DNA from: CAYYYG01 sp964490875
Lineage (GTDB): Bacteria > Patescibacteriota > Microgenomatia > UBA1406 > GWC2-37-13
NCBI GenBank assembly: GCA_964490875.1
Contig: CAZBEF010000001.1
Coordinates: 62,001-126,000 of the forward strand
Direction: 5' to 3'
Length of the DNA stretch: 64,000 nucleotides
In this document: in pieces, positions 36,261 to 44,467 of the stretch
How positions within the stretch are numbered: position 1 is the first letter of the stretch
How the letters are laid out: every line of letters begins with the position of its first letter
Notes under the pieces: generated by a model
The model's input: the letters and a program-made list of their open reading frames with translations, nothing else
The model's database searches: none
Told to the model about the DNA's origin: nothing
Program-made: the position numbers and the translations under genes

Positions 36261-38120
36261 ATGGTTCCATTTTTGTATTTGGCTATACAGACTCTTTCGA
36301 TGTGGGTACTGGTATTTGTTTTTTATCGTCTCCGAAAACAATTTACTCTAATACCGTTGTATTCTCTCATTACCATATCTATTTTCCTCGCACAGCATTT
36401 TGCGAACCCGCATTTTGAACTCGTTCTCGGTAGCTGGCATTTTGTGATAGGATCTATCTCTTTTTTCACAACAGTAATGATGGGAGTTCTTATTTTGTAT
36501 CTGCTTGAGGGTGTCAGAGCTACTCGTTTGGCTTTTTGGGTTATCTTCATGACGACTATTTTTTATGAAGTTCTCTTATTTTTTATAAGTCAGGAATTAG
36601 GCAATGCTACATGGATGCCTTGGTCTATGGAGGTTGTTACATTAGGTGCATGGTCTTTATTAACTCTTACTCTTGACGTATTTTTTATTGCGATTTCTTG
36701 GGAGCTGCTCGCCAAAATAGTGAAACTACCTCTTGTTGTTTCGGTGTTTTTGGTAATTTTTGGAACCTTTGTACTTGATTCTCTTATATTTGTTTCTGCC
36801 GTATTCGGGTATCAGGATTCGTACTGGCCGATTATGCAGAGTAATTTAAGCGTACGATTTATACTTGCTCTATTTGCTACCCCTTTGCTTAGTTTTTATC
36901 TTGAAATGGAAGGATTCGCAGAAGCAAAGCGAGAAAAAAACACCAATTTTTGGGAAATCTTGAATTTTCGATCAGATCTGGAAAATAAATTGCGATCCAT
37001 GCAGGAAGTTTTAAAAAGTGAGGAGGCACTTATGTCTGATTTGGAAAAATATAAGATGGCTGTAGAGGGCGCTTCAGACCATATTGTCATTACCGATGCG
37101 GAAGGAAGAATACTGTTTGCTAATAAAGGGGTAGAAAAATTAACAGGTTATACTAACGAAGAAGTATTACATAAAAAAGCGGGTGAATTAGGATTATGGG
37201 GAGGATTAATGCCAAAAAAAGTATACGAAGATTTATGGCGGACAATAAAAATAGAAAAGAAGACATTTGAAGGTGAGTTAGTCAATCATCGGAAAAGCGG
37301 GGAAAAATATGTGGCACTATCGGTTATTTCGCCGATTCTCGATAAAAGAGGAAATGTGGCATTTTTTCTGGGAATAGAGCGGGATATTTCTCGGGAAAAA
37401 GAAATAGATCGGATGAAAACAGATTTTGTGTCATTGGTAACTCATCAGCTGCGAACTCCAATCAGCGGTGTGCGGTGGTCGCTTGGGATTCTGAAGGATG
37501 AAGGTAATTTAAATGATGTACAGAAAGTAGCTCTCAAAAATGCGATTGATAGTAATCTGCACATGGAAGAACTAGTGCGGGTATTATTAAATATTTCACG
37601 AATTGAATCGGGAAGAATTAAAATTGAACCAGAGTTGGCTGATCTTAAAAAGCTCTGTGAAGAAGTTATAAAAGAATTGTGTCCGCTTACTGAGGAAAAG
37701 AGTATCGTCGTTAGTGTTACATCCGCCTACGATCAACTCATTAATGTTGATACAGGAATGATCAAAGAGGTTTATAAGAATTTATTGACGAATGCAATTA
37801 AATATTCTGAATCTGGTTCTAAGATTTCGGTCAGAATCGCGAAAGTAAAAGAAGAAGTAGTCGTAAATGTATCAGATTCTGGCGTGGGGATACCCATTGG
37901 TGAACAGTCTCGAATATTTGAGAAGTTCTATCGGGCATCCAATGTCGTAAAAAAAGTTTTGGAAGGAACCGGCCTGGGTTTGTATTTAACGAAACAAATT
38001 GTGGAAATCGCAGGCGGGAAAATCGGATTTGAAAGCGAGGTGGGCATTGGTTCAACCTTCTGGTTTTCCTTGCCGGTTTCAGGCATGAAATTTAAGGAAG
38101 GATCTATTAACTTTTCTTAA
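36261..38120 (+). CDS. Membrane sensor histidine kinase (7-TM input, PAS, HisKA, HATPase)
   Basis: A 619-residue protein. Residues 1-215 hold about seven hydrophobic helices forming a membrane input domain. A PAS domain follows (about 265-385, AVEGASDHIVITDAEGRILFANKG), then HisKA with VTHQLRTPISGVRW and HATPase with N-box NLLTNAIKYSE, G1 DSGVGIP and G2 EGTGLGLYLT. No response regulator gene lies nearby. The last 42 bp overlap the 3' end of the convergent CPBP gene. Confidence 0.88.
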   Translation: MVPFLYLAIQTLSMWVLVFVFYRLRKQFTLIPLYSLITISIFLAQHFANPHFELVLGSWHFVIGSISFFTTVMMGVLILYLLEGVRATRLAFWVIFMTTIFYEVLLFFISQELGNATWMPWSMEVVTLGAWSLLTLTLDVFFIAISWELLAKIVKLPLVVSVFLVIFGTFVLDSLIFVSAVFGYQDSYWPIMQSNLSVRFILALFATPLLSFYLEMEGFAEAKREKNTNFWEILNFRSDLENKLRSMQEVLKSEEALMSDLEKYKMAVEGASDHIVITDAEGRILFANKGVEKLTGYTNEEVLHKKAGELGLWGGLMPKKVYEDLWRTIKIEKKTFEGELVNHRKSGEKYVALSVISPILDKRGNVAFFLGIERDISREKEIDRMKTDFVSLVTHQLRTPISGVRWSLGILKDEGNLNDVQKVALKNAIDSNLHMEELVRVLLNISRIESGRIKIEPELADLKKLCEEVIKELCPLTEEKSIVVSVTSAYDQLINVDTGMIKEVYKNLLTNAIKYSESGSKISVRIAKVKEEVVVNVSDSGVGIPIGEQSRIFEKFYRASNVVKKVLEGTGLGLYLTKQIVEIAGGKIGFESEVGIGSTFWFSLPVSGMKFKEGSINFS

Positions 38121-38888
38121 AAAGTGATATAAGAGTGTTAGAATAATTGTCGCTATAATACTGGCGGGAAGCATCTCCTTGTGTTTTAAAGCTGCGTTAT
38201 TAAATGAGGCATGCAAAAGTCCGACAATAAAAATACTCTTCTTAGAATCTATATAAATCATTCCCAATAAATATCGGAAGAAAAATGCTAGAAAAAAAAG
38301 GACTGCTAAACTCATAACAAAATCCTGAACTGTCGGCTGGCTGAAATAAAGCGGAATATGAACTGCTACAAATCCCGGAGCAGTCAGGAGCGAACCTTTC
38401 AACAAACCGTGTTTATCCATCAATTTTTTCTGAACAAACCCCATCCAGCCAGTTTCTTCCCATAAATTAATAATTAAAAATCCCGAAAGCAGGGAAATAA
38501 AATAATTTTGAAAAGTCTTCATCCAATCGTCTTGCGGAATTGAGAAATTACCCGTCAACTTTGCAAATATTATCGTCAAAATCGGAATTGCACATAACGC
38601 AAAGACATAAAATCCAATATGAGTTTTCCATCTAAATGTTTCAGAAAATAATTCTTTCAAACCTTTTTTCCCTTTCGACCAGTATGTTATCAGCGAAGAA
38701 ATACCGATCAGTCCGCCGAAGGTAAGTACAATAATTCCGGGTTCAGGAGGCAAGTGAAAAAAAGAAAGCATAGAAATGACAACCCAGCTCAAAGAAACAA
38801 CTAACATCTGAAAAGTAATCACCGGATTTTTTACTGCATATTCAATAAATCGCGTCACAAAGTTAGCGTGTAAGGTCTCTTTTTTCAT
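38079..38888 (-). CDS. CPBP-family intramembrane protease (CAAX-like)
   Basis: A protein of 269 residues from ATG 38888, where TATGAT ends 7 nt upstream; upstream ATGs in the same frame are less likely. About eight membrane helices. The family motifs are visible: WEETGWMGFVQ (paired Glu), PGFVAVHIPLYF (His) and VGLLHASFN (His/Asn). Bacterial relatives (Abi/CPBP) process or sequester membrane peptides. Its 3' end overlaps the histidine kinase gene by 42 bp. Confidence 0.82.
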   Translation of the reverse strand: MKKETLHANFVTRFIEYAVKNPVITFQMLVVSLSWVVISMLSFFHLPPEPGIIVLTFGGLIGISSLITYWSKGKKGLKELFSETFRWKTHIGFYVFALCAIPILTIIFAKLTGNFSIPQDDWMKTFQNYFISLLSGFLIINLWEETGWMGFVQKKLMDKHGLLKGSLLTAPGFVAVHIPLYFSQPTVQDFVMSLAVLFFLAFFFRYLLGMIYIDSKKSIFIVGLLHASFNNAALKHKEMLPASIIATIILTLLYHFLRKVNRSFLKFHA

Positions 38889-39039
38889 GTACTCTATCAT
38901 ACCATTATTAGGTTCTATAAGTTGAGTTTTGAAGATTGTCAGAGTAACGTAGATCACTGATTAATAATCATGTTGTGAATATAATCTGGACATAGAACAA
39001 ATAGTATCAGAAATTACATCCCGCTTCGATTATTAATCT

Positions 39040-39513
39040 ATGGGCAGCCGTATTAAACCAGAATTAATTATAGGCATAATTAGTATTGTGATTCTGTTAT
39101 CGCTTATTGCGGCGCGTATCGTAAATTATAAAAACCAAACCACACGGGAATCACCTCTGTTGAGCCCGATACCTTCCATACAATCTACAAACACGAATGC
39201 ATTAACAAGCGATGCAGTATCTAAACACAACAATCCGAATGACTGTTGGATCATCATTGAAAATAAAGTTTATGATGTAACCTACTATTTAACGAAACAT
39301 CCGGGCGGGGAGTGGCGGATTACTCCTTTTTGCGGCAAAGATGCCACTCAACCGTTTTTAACCAAAGACGGCCAAGGCAGCCATTCTGCAGAAGCATTCC
39401 AAATATTGGGATTAATATATGTAGGTGATGTCAACGGGAAAACCGTTCAGCAGCCGGATACAACAACAATTCAAACACTACCTGCAAAAGAAATGGAGGG
39501 CGATGATGATTAA
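39040..39513 (+). CDS. Membrane-anchored cytochrome b5-like heme protein
   Basis: A 157-residue protein: a membrane helix at residues 9-27, a Ser/Pro-rich linker, then a cytochrome b5 domain at about 54-130. The heme ligands are clear: HPGG at 87-90 and the second His at H115 (SHSAEAF). The domain faces outside if the N-terminus is inside. The next gene overlaps it and encodes a membrane protein with one His in each of two helices. Together they may pass electrons at the membrane, which is unusual for a genome with no respiratory chain genes in view. Confidence 0.85.
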   Translation: MGSRIKPELIIGIISIVILLSLIAARIVNYKNQTTRESPLLSPIPSIQSTNTNALTSDAVSKHNNPNDCWIIIENKVYDVTYYLTKHPGGEWRITPFCGKDATQPFLTKDGQGSHSAEAFQILGLIYVGDVNGKTVQQPDTTTIQTLPAKEMEGDDD

Positions 39514-39763
39514 AATATACCTGTGGTCAAAAACAATTCACCGGATGTTTTTATTTGCTACTTCTTTTCTAATTATTTTTATGAGTATTACAGGAAGCAT
39601 ATTAAAATTTTCCTTTTTCAGTAAATATGTATCTATTGATATGGGATTAGTAAGAGTGCTGCACAATGACTTAAGTGTTTATTTTGTTATATCAGTCGGG
39701 ATCATGATGCTGACCGGGTTGTATATGTATTTTTTCCCGATTCTTAAAAAGACCCGCAAATAA
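39503..39763 (+). CDS. Small bis-His membrane protein, cytochrome b/PepSY-TM-like
   Basis: A protein of 86 residues (start ATGATG at 39503/39506, overlapping the end of the cytochrome b5-like gene). Two hydrophobic helices, at about 14-37 and 55-80. H13 (TIHRMF) and H54 (VLHNDL) sit near the same end of each helix, as in membrane b-type heme proteins and PepSY-TM domains. It is translationally coupled to the cytochrome b5-like gene. Heme binding is inferred from the two His and the partner. Confidence 0.6.
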   Translation: MMIKIYLWSKTIHRMFLFATSFLIIFMSITGSILKFSFFSKYVSIDMGLVRVLHNDLSVYFVISVGIMMLTGLYMYFFPILKKTRK

Positions 39764-39793
39764 CGAAAGGATGCTTTATAATAAGGTAATCCT

Positions 39794-40288
39794 ATGCCAG
39801 AAGAAAAAAATTCCGGGGAAAAAGAATCAATAAAAAAACCTTCAAAAATTTCCCAGCTTCGGGGAAGCCATAAGTTTAGATTATGGTTTATCGGCATACT
39901 TCTTATAATTGTCGCAATTCTTTTTATTTTTTTTGAAAAAATGAGACTTGCTCTCATTATCGCTTTTATTGCTCTTCTTGCCGCATTTGGCCTTGAGGTT
40001 TCAAAAAATGATTGGGATTTAGGCAAACTCTGGGAAACGAAATCATTTCAGGAATCAAAAGTGTCGCGCGACGAGTCGGGGAATATTCTGTTTGATAAAT
40101 TAGGCAACATTACTACAGATAAATCAAAAGGGAAGAAAGCCGACGATTATAACTGCAGCGATTTTTCTACACAACCCGAAGCTCAGGCATTCTTTGAAAA
40201 AGTCGGCGGGGTTGGCAACGATGTAAACCGTCTGGATGGAAATAAAGACGGTGAAGCATGCGAGTCTCTGCCAAAAAATAAAAAGTAA
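39794..40288 (+). CDS. Membrane protein with C-terminal Excalibur calcium-binding domain
   Basis: A 164-residue protein with a basic, charged N-terminus and two closely spaced hydrophobic segments (about 38-72). It ends in an Excalibur domain starting at DDYNCSDF, with the calcium loop DGNKDGEACE and its paired Cys. Excalibur domains are extracellular and EF-hand-like. It lies 30 nt after the bis-His gene, so it may belong to the same operon. Confidence 0.8.
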   Translation: MPEEKNSGEKESIKKPSKISQLRGSHKFRLWFIGILLIIVAILFIFFEKMRLALIIAFIALLAAFGLEVSKNDWDLGKLWETKSFQESKVSRDESGNILFDKLGNITTDKSKGKKADDYNCSDFSTQPEAQAFFEKVGGVGNDVNRLDGNKDGEACESLPKNKK

Positions 40289-40294
40289 CTCTTC

Positions 40295-41002
40295 TTATTT
40301 TTTCATGGCTTCTTTTTTTAAGTCTGTCGGCATTTTTTCAATTGCATAGCGCAGCGCTGTACGGGGCATTATCTTCTTGTTTTGCATCACGTAATTAAAC
40401 ACTTCTTTTTCGTTTTTTTGGCTGGCGGCTTTCAACATCCAACCGTATCCTTTCTGCACCATATCGTCGGCATCTGTAATAAGTAGATCGGCGATTTCAA
40501 AAACATCATTTAAAAACTTCCCGTTTTTTGCCGGAACAATAAGCGATACGGCCGCAGCTCGTTTCATCCAGCGGTTTTTGGAAGAAGCCCACTTTTTGAG
40601 TACGTTGATATCCTCAGGAAACATTTCGATAAATTCTCCAACGGTATGATTGCAAAATGTGTCACACGAAGCCCAATTGGTAACATGGTGTGAAATCCAT
40701 TTCTCAAAAAGTTTCAGATCATTTCGTTCATATTTTTTATGAATGGCATACGACCAATGGCAGGCGATAAACGATTCTTCGATATATCCAGATTTCCATA
40801 ATTCTTCACACATAGAAAAGATTTCGGATTTATTTTTGTGTTTTATCTCTTTAAAATATTTTTTGCCGATTTGTGTGGTTATGGCTGTTTTGACTCCATA
40901 TAACTGTATACTTTCTTTAAAAAAACGCTTAGCGCCTTCCCGAGTTTTTTCATCACTTCTTTTTTTAAGATCGATTCTAATCTGAGAAATTGTGGTATTC
41001 AT
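40295..41002 (-). CDS. AlkD-like DNA alkylation repair protein
   Basis: A protein of 235 residues from ATG 41002, where TATACT (41009-41014, minus strand) ends 6 nt upstream. All-helical HEAT-like repeats with family landmarks: CEELWKSGYIEESFIACHW, SCDTFCNHTVGEF, SKNRWMKRAAAVSLI and DMVQKGYGWMLKAASQK. AlkD enzymes excise bulky or positively charged alkylpurines. It fits with the alkyltransferase-like gene at 59980 as alkylation defence. Confidence 0.85.
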   Translation of the reverse strand: MNTTISQIRIDLKKRSDEKTREGAKRFFKESIQLYGVKTAITTQIGKKYFKEIKHKNKSEIFSMCEELWKSGYIEESFIACHWSYAIHKKYERNDLKLFEKWISHHVTNWASCDTFCNHTVGEFIEMFPEDINVLKKWASSKNRWMKRAAAVSLIVPAKNGKFLNDVFEIADLLITDADDMVQKGYGWMLKAASQKNEKEVFNYVMQNKKIMPRTALRYAIEKMPTDLKKEAMKK

Positions 41003-41053
41003 GCTAGTAGTATAGTACAAAAAGTAAAGTAGGATCCTTGATATAATATTTGT

Positions 41054-41419
41054 ATGACTGGCAATTACAAAACTATAGATGAATATATTCAGACATTTCC
41101 AAAAGATATACAGGACGTTTTAAACACTGTCAGAAAAACTATTCATGAAGAAGCTCCAGGAGCAGTGGAAGCAATCAGTTATCAGATGCCGACATTCAAG
41201 TTGAATGGAAAAAATTTAGTCCATTTTGCAGCCTGGAAAAATCATGTCGGGTTCTATCCAACTCCTTCCGGTACCGAAGCATTTAAAGAAGAGATTGCAA
41301 AATATCATGCAGCCAAAGGTTCTATTCAGTTTCCATTCAGTGAACCGATGCCTTTATCTTTAATTCGAAGAATCACTCAGTTCCGAGTTAAAGAATTGTC
41401 AGGCGGAAAAAACAAATAA
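41054..41419 (+). CDS. DUF1801/frataxin-like protein
   Basis: A 121-residue protein with the compact DUF1801 pattern: IDEYIQTFPKDIQDVLNTVRKTI, EAISYQMPTFKLNG, HFAAWKNHVGFYPTPSG and GSIQFPFSEPMP. It matches Bacillus YdhG-type proteins proposed as iron chaperones. TATAAT (41042-41047) ends 6 nt before the ATG; the divergent alkD start is 51 bp away. Confidence 0.85.
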   Translation: MTGNYKTIDEYIQTFPKDIQDVLNTVRKTIHEEAPGAVEAISYQMPTFKLNGKNLVHFAAWKNHVGFYPTPSGTEAFKEEIAKYHAAKGSIQFPFSEPMPLSLIRRITQFRVKELSGGKNK

Positions 41420-41426
41420 ATCCCGG

Positions 41427-41903
41427 TCAATTTTCTTCATAAGCTTTCTTTAAAGCCGCAATATCAATCTTTTTCATCTTTAGCATTGCCTGCATCACCC
41501 GTTGTGCTTTGGCTTGGTCTTTATCGCTCATCAGCTCCCCAAGCGCCCGGGGAATAATCTGCCAGGACAATCCATATTTATCTTTCAGCCAGCCGCACTG
41601 TTCTGCATTCGGGTCTGCAGAAAGTTTGCTCCATAACGCATCGACTTCTTCCTGAGTTTCACAATCAACATACAGTGAAATCGCTTCGGTGAATTTATAC
41701 ATTGGTCCACCATCTAAAGCCATAAATTGCTGGCCATCGAGTTCAAATATCGCTGTTAAAACCTTTCCTCCCATGCCTGGAACGCTGTCGGGATATTTTG
41801 CGATGCTGAGAATTTTTGAATTCTTGAATATTGATACGTAGAAATTTACTGCTTCTTCTGCCTGTCCGTCGAACCATAAAAATGGAGTTATTTTTTGTTT
41901 CAT
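41427..41903 (-). CDS. VOC/PhnB-like protein (3-demethylubiquinone methyltransferase-type fold)
   Basis: A 158-residue protein with KITPFLWFDGQAEEAVNFYVSIF, FELDGQQFMALDGG, SLYVDCETQEEVDALW and CGWLKDKYGLSWQIIP, the standard pattern of the PhnB/3-dmu-9_3-mt family. Despite the family name these rarely act on ubiquinone; the substrate is unknown. TACAAT ends 5 nt before the ATG. Confidence 0.87.
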   Translation of the reverse strand: MKQKITPFLWFDGQAEEAVNFYVSIFKNSKILSIAKYPDSVPGMGGKVLTAIFELDGQQFMALDGGPMYKFTEAISLYVDCETQEEVDALWSKLSADPNAEQCGWLKDKYGLSWQIIPRALGELMSDKDQAKAQRVMQAMLKMKKIDIAALKKAYEEN

Positions 41904-42017
41904 ACTTTATTGTAATAAAATCGAGTTTCTCTGTCAATTTTAGTGACTTTAGTCACACGAATCATGTTTTTTGTGATAACATTAAGCTATTCCTCTATTA
42001 ATAATTTTATTCATCAT

Positions 42018-42422
42018 ATGGCAACACTTAATCCATACGTTCATTTTCCCGGCACCTGCCGCGAGGCGATGAATTTTTATAAAAGTATTTTCGGCGGAGA
42101 ACTTTCGATTATGACAATTGGCGAATCACCAGTTGCAGCACAAATGCCTGATATGAAAGACAAAATTCTTCATTCATATCTGAAGTCTAACAATATTGTT
42201 ATTATGGCCTCCGACATGGGCCCTGCCGATCCAAAAGATCAGATGACTGAGTTATGTTTAGTATGCGAAACTAAAGAAGAAATTGAATCTTTATACGCGA
42301 AACTTTCAGCAGGCGGAAAAGTCACTCGCGCACTTACTCAAGAATTCTTTGGTACTTTTGCACAGTTTACCGATAAGTTCGGATTAAACTGGATGATGCA
42401 GCAGGGCATGGCTCAAAAGTAA
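42018..42422 (+). CDS. VOC/PhnB-like protein
   Basis: A protein of 134 residues from ATG 42018; the frame extends to 41943 but the first 25 residues do not fit the family. Pattern: NPYVHFPGTCREAMNFYKSIFGG, NIVIMASDMGP, CLVCETKEEIESLYAKLSAGG and FAQFTDKFGLNWMMQ. First of two adjacent VOC genes on this strand. Confidence 0.85.
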   Translation: MATLNPYVHFPGTCREAMNFYKSIFGGELSIMTIGESPVAAQMPDMKDKILHSYLKSNNIVIMASDMGPADPKDQMTELCLVCETKEEIESLYAKLSAGGKVTRALTQEFFGTFAQFTDKFGLNWMMQQGMAQK

Positions 42423-42447
42423 GATTGTTATCATTTATTTTTTTTGT

Positions 42448-42870
42448 ATGGTTACTAATATATTTGTGAATCTTCCGGTTAAAGATCTTAAGAAAACGAT
42501 GGAGTTTTTTAAAAAACTCGGATTTACATTCAACAAACAGTTTACCGATGAAAAAGCTGCCAGTTTGGAAATAGGGAAGAATATCTACGCGATGCTTTTA
42601 ACTGAATCCTTTTTTAAGACGTTCATCAAAAAAGAAATCGCCGATTCTTCCAAAACTACAGAAGTGATAAACGCAATTTCCGTAGAAAGTAAACAGCAGG
42701 TAGATGAAATGGTTGAGAAAGCATTCGCAGCCGGCGCCGTAAAGTACAAGGAAACAGACGATTACGGCTGGATGTACAGCCGTAGTTTTGAAGATCTTGA
42801 CGGGCATTTATGGGAAGTCTTGTATATGGATATGAATGCAATGCCGAAAGAAATGAGTGATACAAAATAG
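42448..42870 (+). CDS. VOC-family (glyoxalase/extradiol-like) protein
   Basis: A 140-residue protein with NIFVNLPVKDLKKTMEFFKKLGF and the C-terminal FEDLDGHLWEVLYMD, whose Glu is a typical VOC metal ligand. It is a glyoxalase-type rather than PhnB-type VOC protein. It starts 26 nt after the previous VOC gene and is probably co-transcribed. Substrate unknown. Confidence 0.85.
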   Translation: MVTNIFVNLPVKDLKKTMEFFKKLGFTFNKQFTDEKAASLEIGKNIYAMLLTESFFKTFIKKEIADSSKTTEVINAISVESKQQVDEMVEKAFAAGAVKYKETDDYGWMYSRSFEDLDGHLWEVLYMDMNAMPKEMSDTK

Positions 42871-42878
42871 TATCTGTA

Positions 42879-42907
42879 TTGACAAAAAATCCCAGAGATG
42901 ATGTAAT
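42879..42907 (+). promoter_or_regulatory. Consensus promoter of the SdrD-B-like gene
   Basis: TTGACA (42879-42884), a 17-nt spacer, TGTAAT (42902-42907), then 8 nt to ATG 42916. One of the clearest -35/-10 pairs in the window; no Shine-Dalgarno site fits in between. Confidence 0.7.
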
Positions 42908-42915
42908 GGTAATCA

Positions 42916-43686
42916 ATGACATCGTATTCTAATGTAGTGAAAGCCGGTTTATTGCTGATTGTCCTCATAAGCATTCCTATTGTGAGTGTTTTAAATCAAC
43001 AGACTCAAACCTATCAGAGCCAGGCACATGAACGAGAACAAAAAGAAAGAGAAAGGTACGAGCGCGAATTGAGAAATAAATTCTCCCTGAACGGATACGT
43101 TTTTGAAGACAAAAATAATAACCAGTCAAAAGATCGCGATGAAAATGGTGTAGGAGGTGTTACTGTGAATATAACCATTAAAGCACGGAAAAATTTTCCA
43201 GAATCTGCTTTAAAAAATCCGCTTTCATTTACTGCAAAAACCGATTCATTTGGGTATTTCAAGATCGAAATTCCCAAAAATACATATCCCAACTCGCTTT
43301 TATTTAATATCGGTATCAACCCGCCGGAAGGATATGTTATGACAACACGAAAAATGCAGGTTAGGCGCGAAGTGCGCAGGAGCTATCAGCAGATAATTGT
43401 ACTCGGCATTATGAAGTCGGCCATATCAGCACCTCCTACTCTTGCCGTATCGTCTACACCATTACCTTCGCCAACACCAACCGATCTTCCGGTACTGACA
43501 CCAACCAGCATAGAACCATCATCGATTACCCCAACTTTAACTCCGACATCTGTTGTTATTTATCCCACCCCTATCCCGACAGTTTGTCCTCAGCCACCCG
43601 TGTGTGACGGGGAGTTGATTACGGTAAATCAGGAAAATATGCTCATCTGCCCGCTTTATATCTGTACTTCTTACTCTGAGAATTAA
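42916..43686 (+). CDS. Exported surface protein with SdrD-B-like domain and Pro/Thr stalk
   Basis: A 256-residue protein: N-terminal membrane or signal helix (about 8-26), a highly charged linker (EREQKERERYEREL), one SdrD-B/prealbumin-type domain starting at LNGYVFEDKNNNQSKDRDENGVGG (calcium-loop-like acidic run), then a Pro/Thr/Ser-rich stalk (about 175-225) and a Cys-containing end (four Cys). Likely a small surface adhesin or spacer; the stalk is a plausible O-glycosylation target for the TMTC-like enzymes, which is inference. Confidence 0.72.
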   Translation: MTSYSNVVKAGLLLIVLISIPIVSVLNQQTQTYQSQAHEREQKERERYERELRNKFSLNGYVFEDKNNNQSKDRDENGVGGVTVNITIKARKNFPESALKNPLSFTAKTDSFGYFKIEIPKNTYPNSLLFNIGINPPEGYVMTTRKMQVRREVRRSYQQIIVLGIMKSAISAPPTLAVSSTPLPSPTPTDLPVLTPTSIEPSSITPTLTPTSVVIYPTPIPTVCPQPPVCDGELITVNQENMLICPLYICTSYSEN

Positions 43687-43725
43687 TGGCGTTTATCGAT
43701 TGAGAACCATCTGATACAATAAATC

Positions 43726-44215
43726 ATGACCATTGATTTTTCTTCTCTTAACTTCACGTTTTCAAAAAAGCCATTACTTGTCGGCGGAAAAGCAATGGAG
43801 TATTATGGACTGCGAAAAGCAGGGGTCGATATAGACATCATAATAACCAAAGAAGACTTCGCCCGGCTTATAAAGCTTTATCCAACTTCACTGAAAGATC
43901 TGTGGGGAGACTTTGGTGTTGCTGTATACAGTTTTTAAAATCTGGAAAACGATTGATTTCTTTGATTATGAATATTTATCGGTTGGTTCAATTGAAGATG
44001 AAAATTTTCGTGTTATCTCACTTGAAAAGTTGCTTATGCAGAAAGCTTTAGCGATGAAGAAACCAAAATATTTTGCTGATTTAGAATTAGTCGTGAAAAA
44101 AATTACCACTGAACAGTCTCAACAATTTGATTCAATTAAAAAAGAAAATCAAGAACTTCTTAAGAGTCTGGATCGTTTTGAGTATGTCGAGAAAAAAGGT
44201 CCTGAAAATACTTAA
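43726..44215 (+). pseudogene. Frameshifted nucleotidyltransferase-fold gene
   Basis: The first frame (43726-43938) encodes PLLVGGKAMEYYGLRKAGVDIDIII, the GG...DxD pattern of a minimal nucleotidyltransferase, and stops at TAA after AGT TTT. The second frame, one base ahead, continues at once with KIWKTIDFFDYEYLSVGSI and runs to 44215. Dropping one T from the TTTTT run at about 43932-43936 restores a single ~162-residue protein. It is a recent pseudogene, a sequencing error in a homopolymer, or less likely a +1 frameshift at TTT-TAA. TACAAT ends 5 nt before the ATG. Confidence 0.7.
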
Positions 44216-44225
44216 TTCTGCCATT

Positions 44226-44361
44226 AAAAAAGCCGCTTCTGATGAAGTGAAGATGCGGATGTGCTTTATAAGAGAATATAAGAGCATCTAGGCTTTTTAA
44301 ACCTGACTTAGCATGTAATTTAAGTTTCCGCATTACTTCACTGCATCGAAAGCGGCTCTTT
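44226..44361. repeat. Long intergenic palindromic element, 136 bp
   Basis: Outer arms AGCCGCTT (44231-44238) and AAGCGGCT (44350-44357), then further paired blocks GATG/CATC, AGTGAAG/CTTCACT and TGCGGA/TCCGCA, so about 25 base pairs close a ~65-nt interior. The interior itself contains smaller hairpins (TTATA...TATAA; AGG...CCT). It fills most of the 252-nt gap after the frameshifted gene. It may be a structured RNA, a miniature mobile element or an elaborate terminator (CTCTTTT follows). Confidence 0.65.
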
Positions 44362-44467
44362 TCTACTCTGACTATACAGTGGGTAGATTTTATATACAGT
44401 GAGCCACATCACATATCAATTAAATTTGCTGATATAATGAAGGTAAGTTATTAATTTCTATAAATGT

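Noticed and set aside
41943..42017. Upstream extension of the VOC protein at 42018
   Set aside because: The extra 25 residues are hydrophobic and unlike the family start; the family pattern begins at ATG 42018.
44226..44361. Integron attC recombination site
   Set aside because: The size and palindromic form fit, but the required RYYYAAC/GTTRRRY end boxes are missing and no integrase gene is in view.
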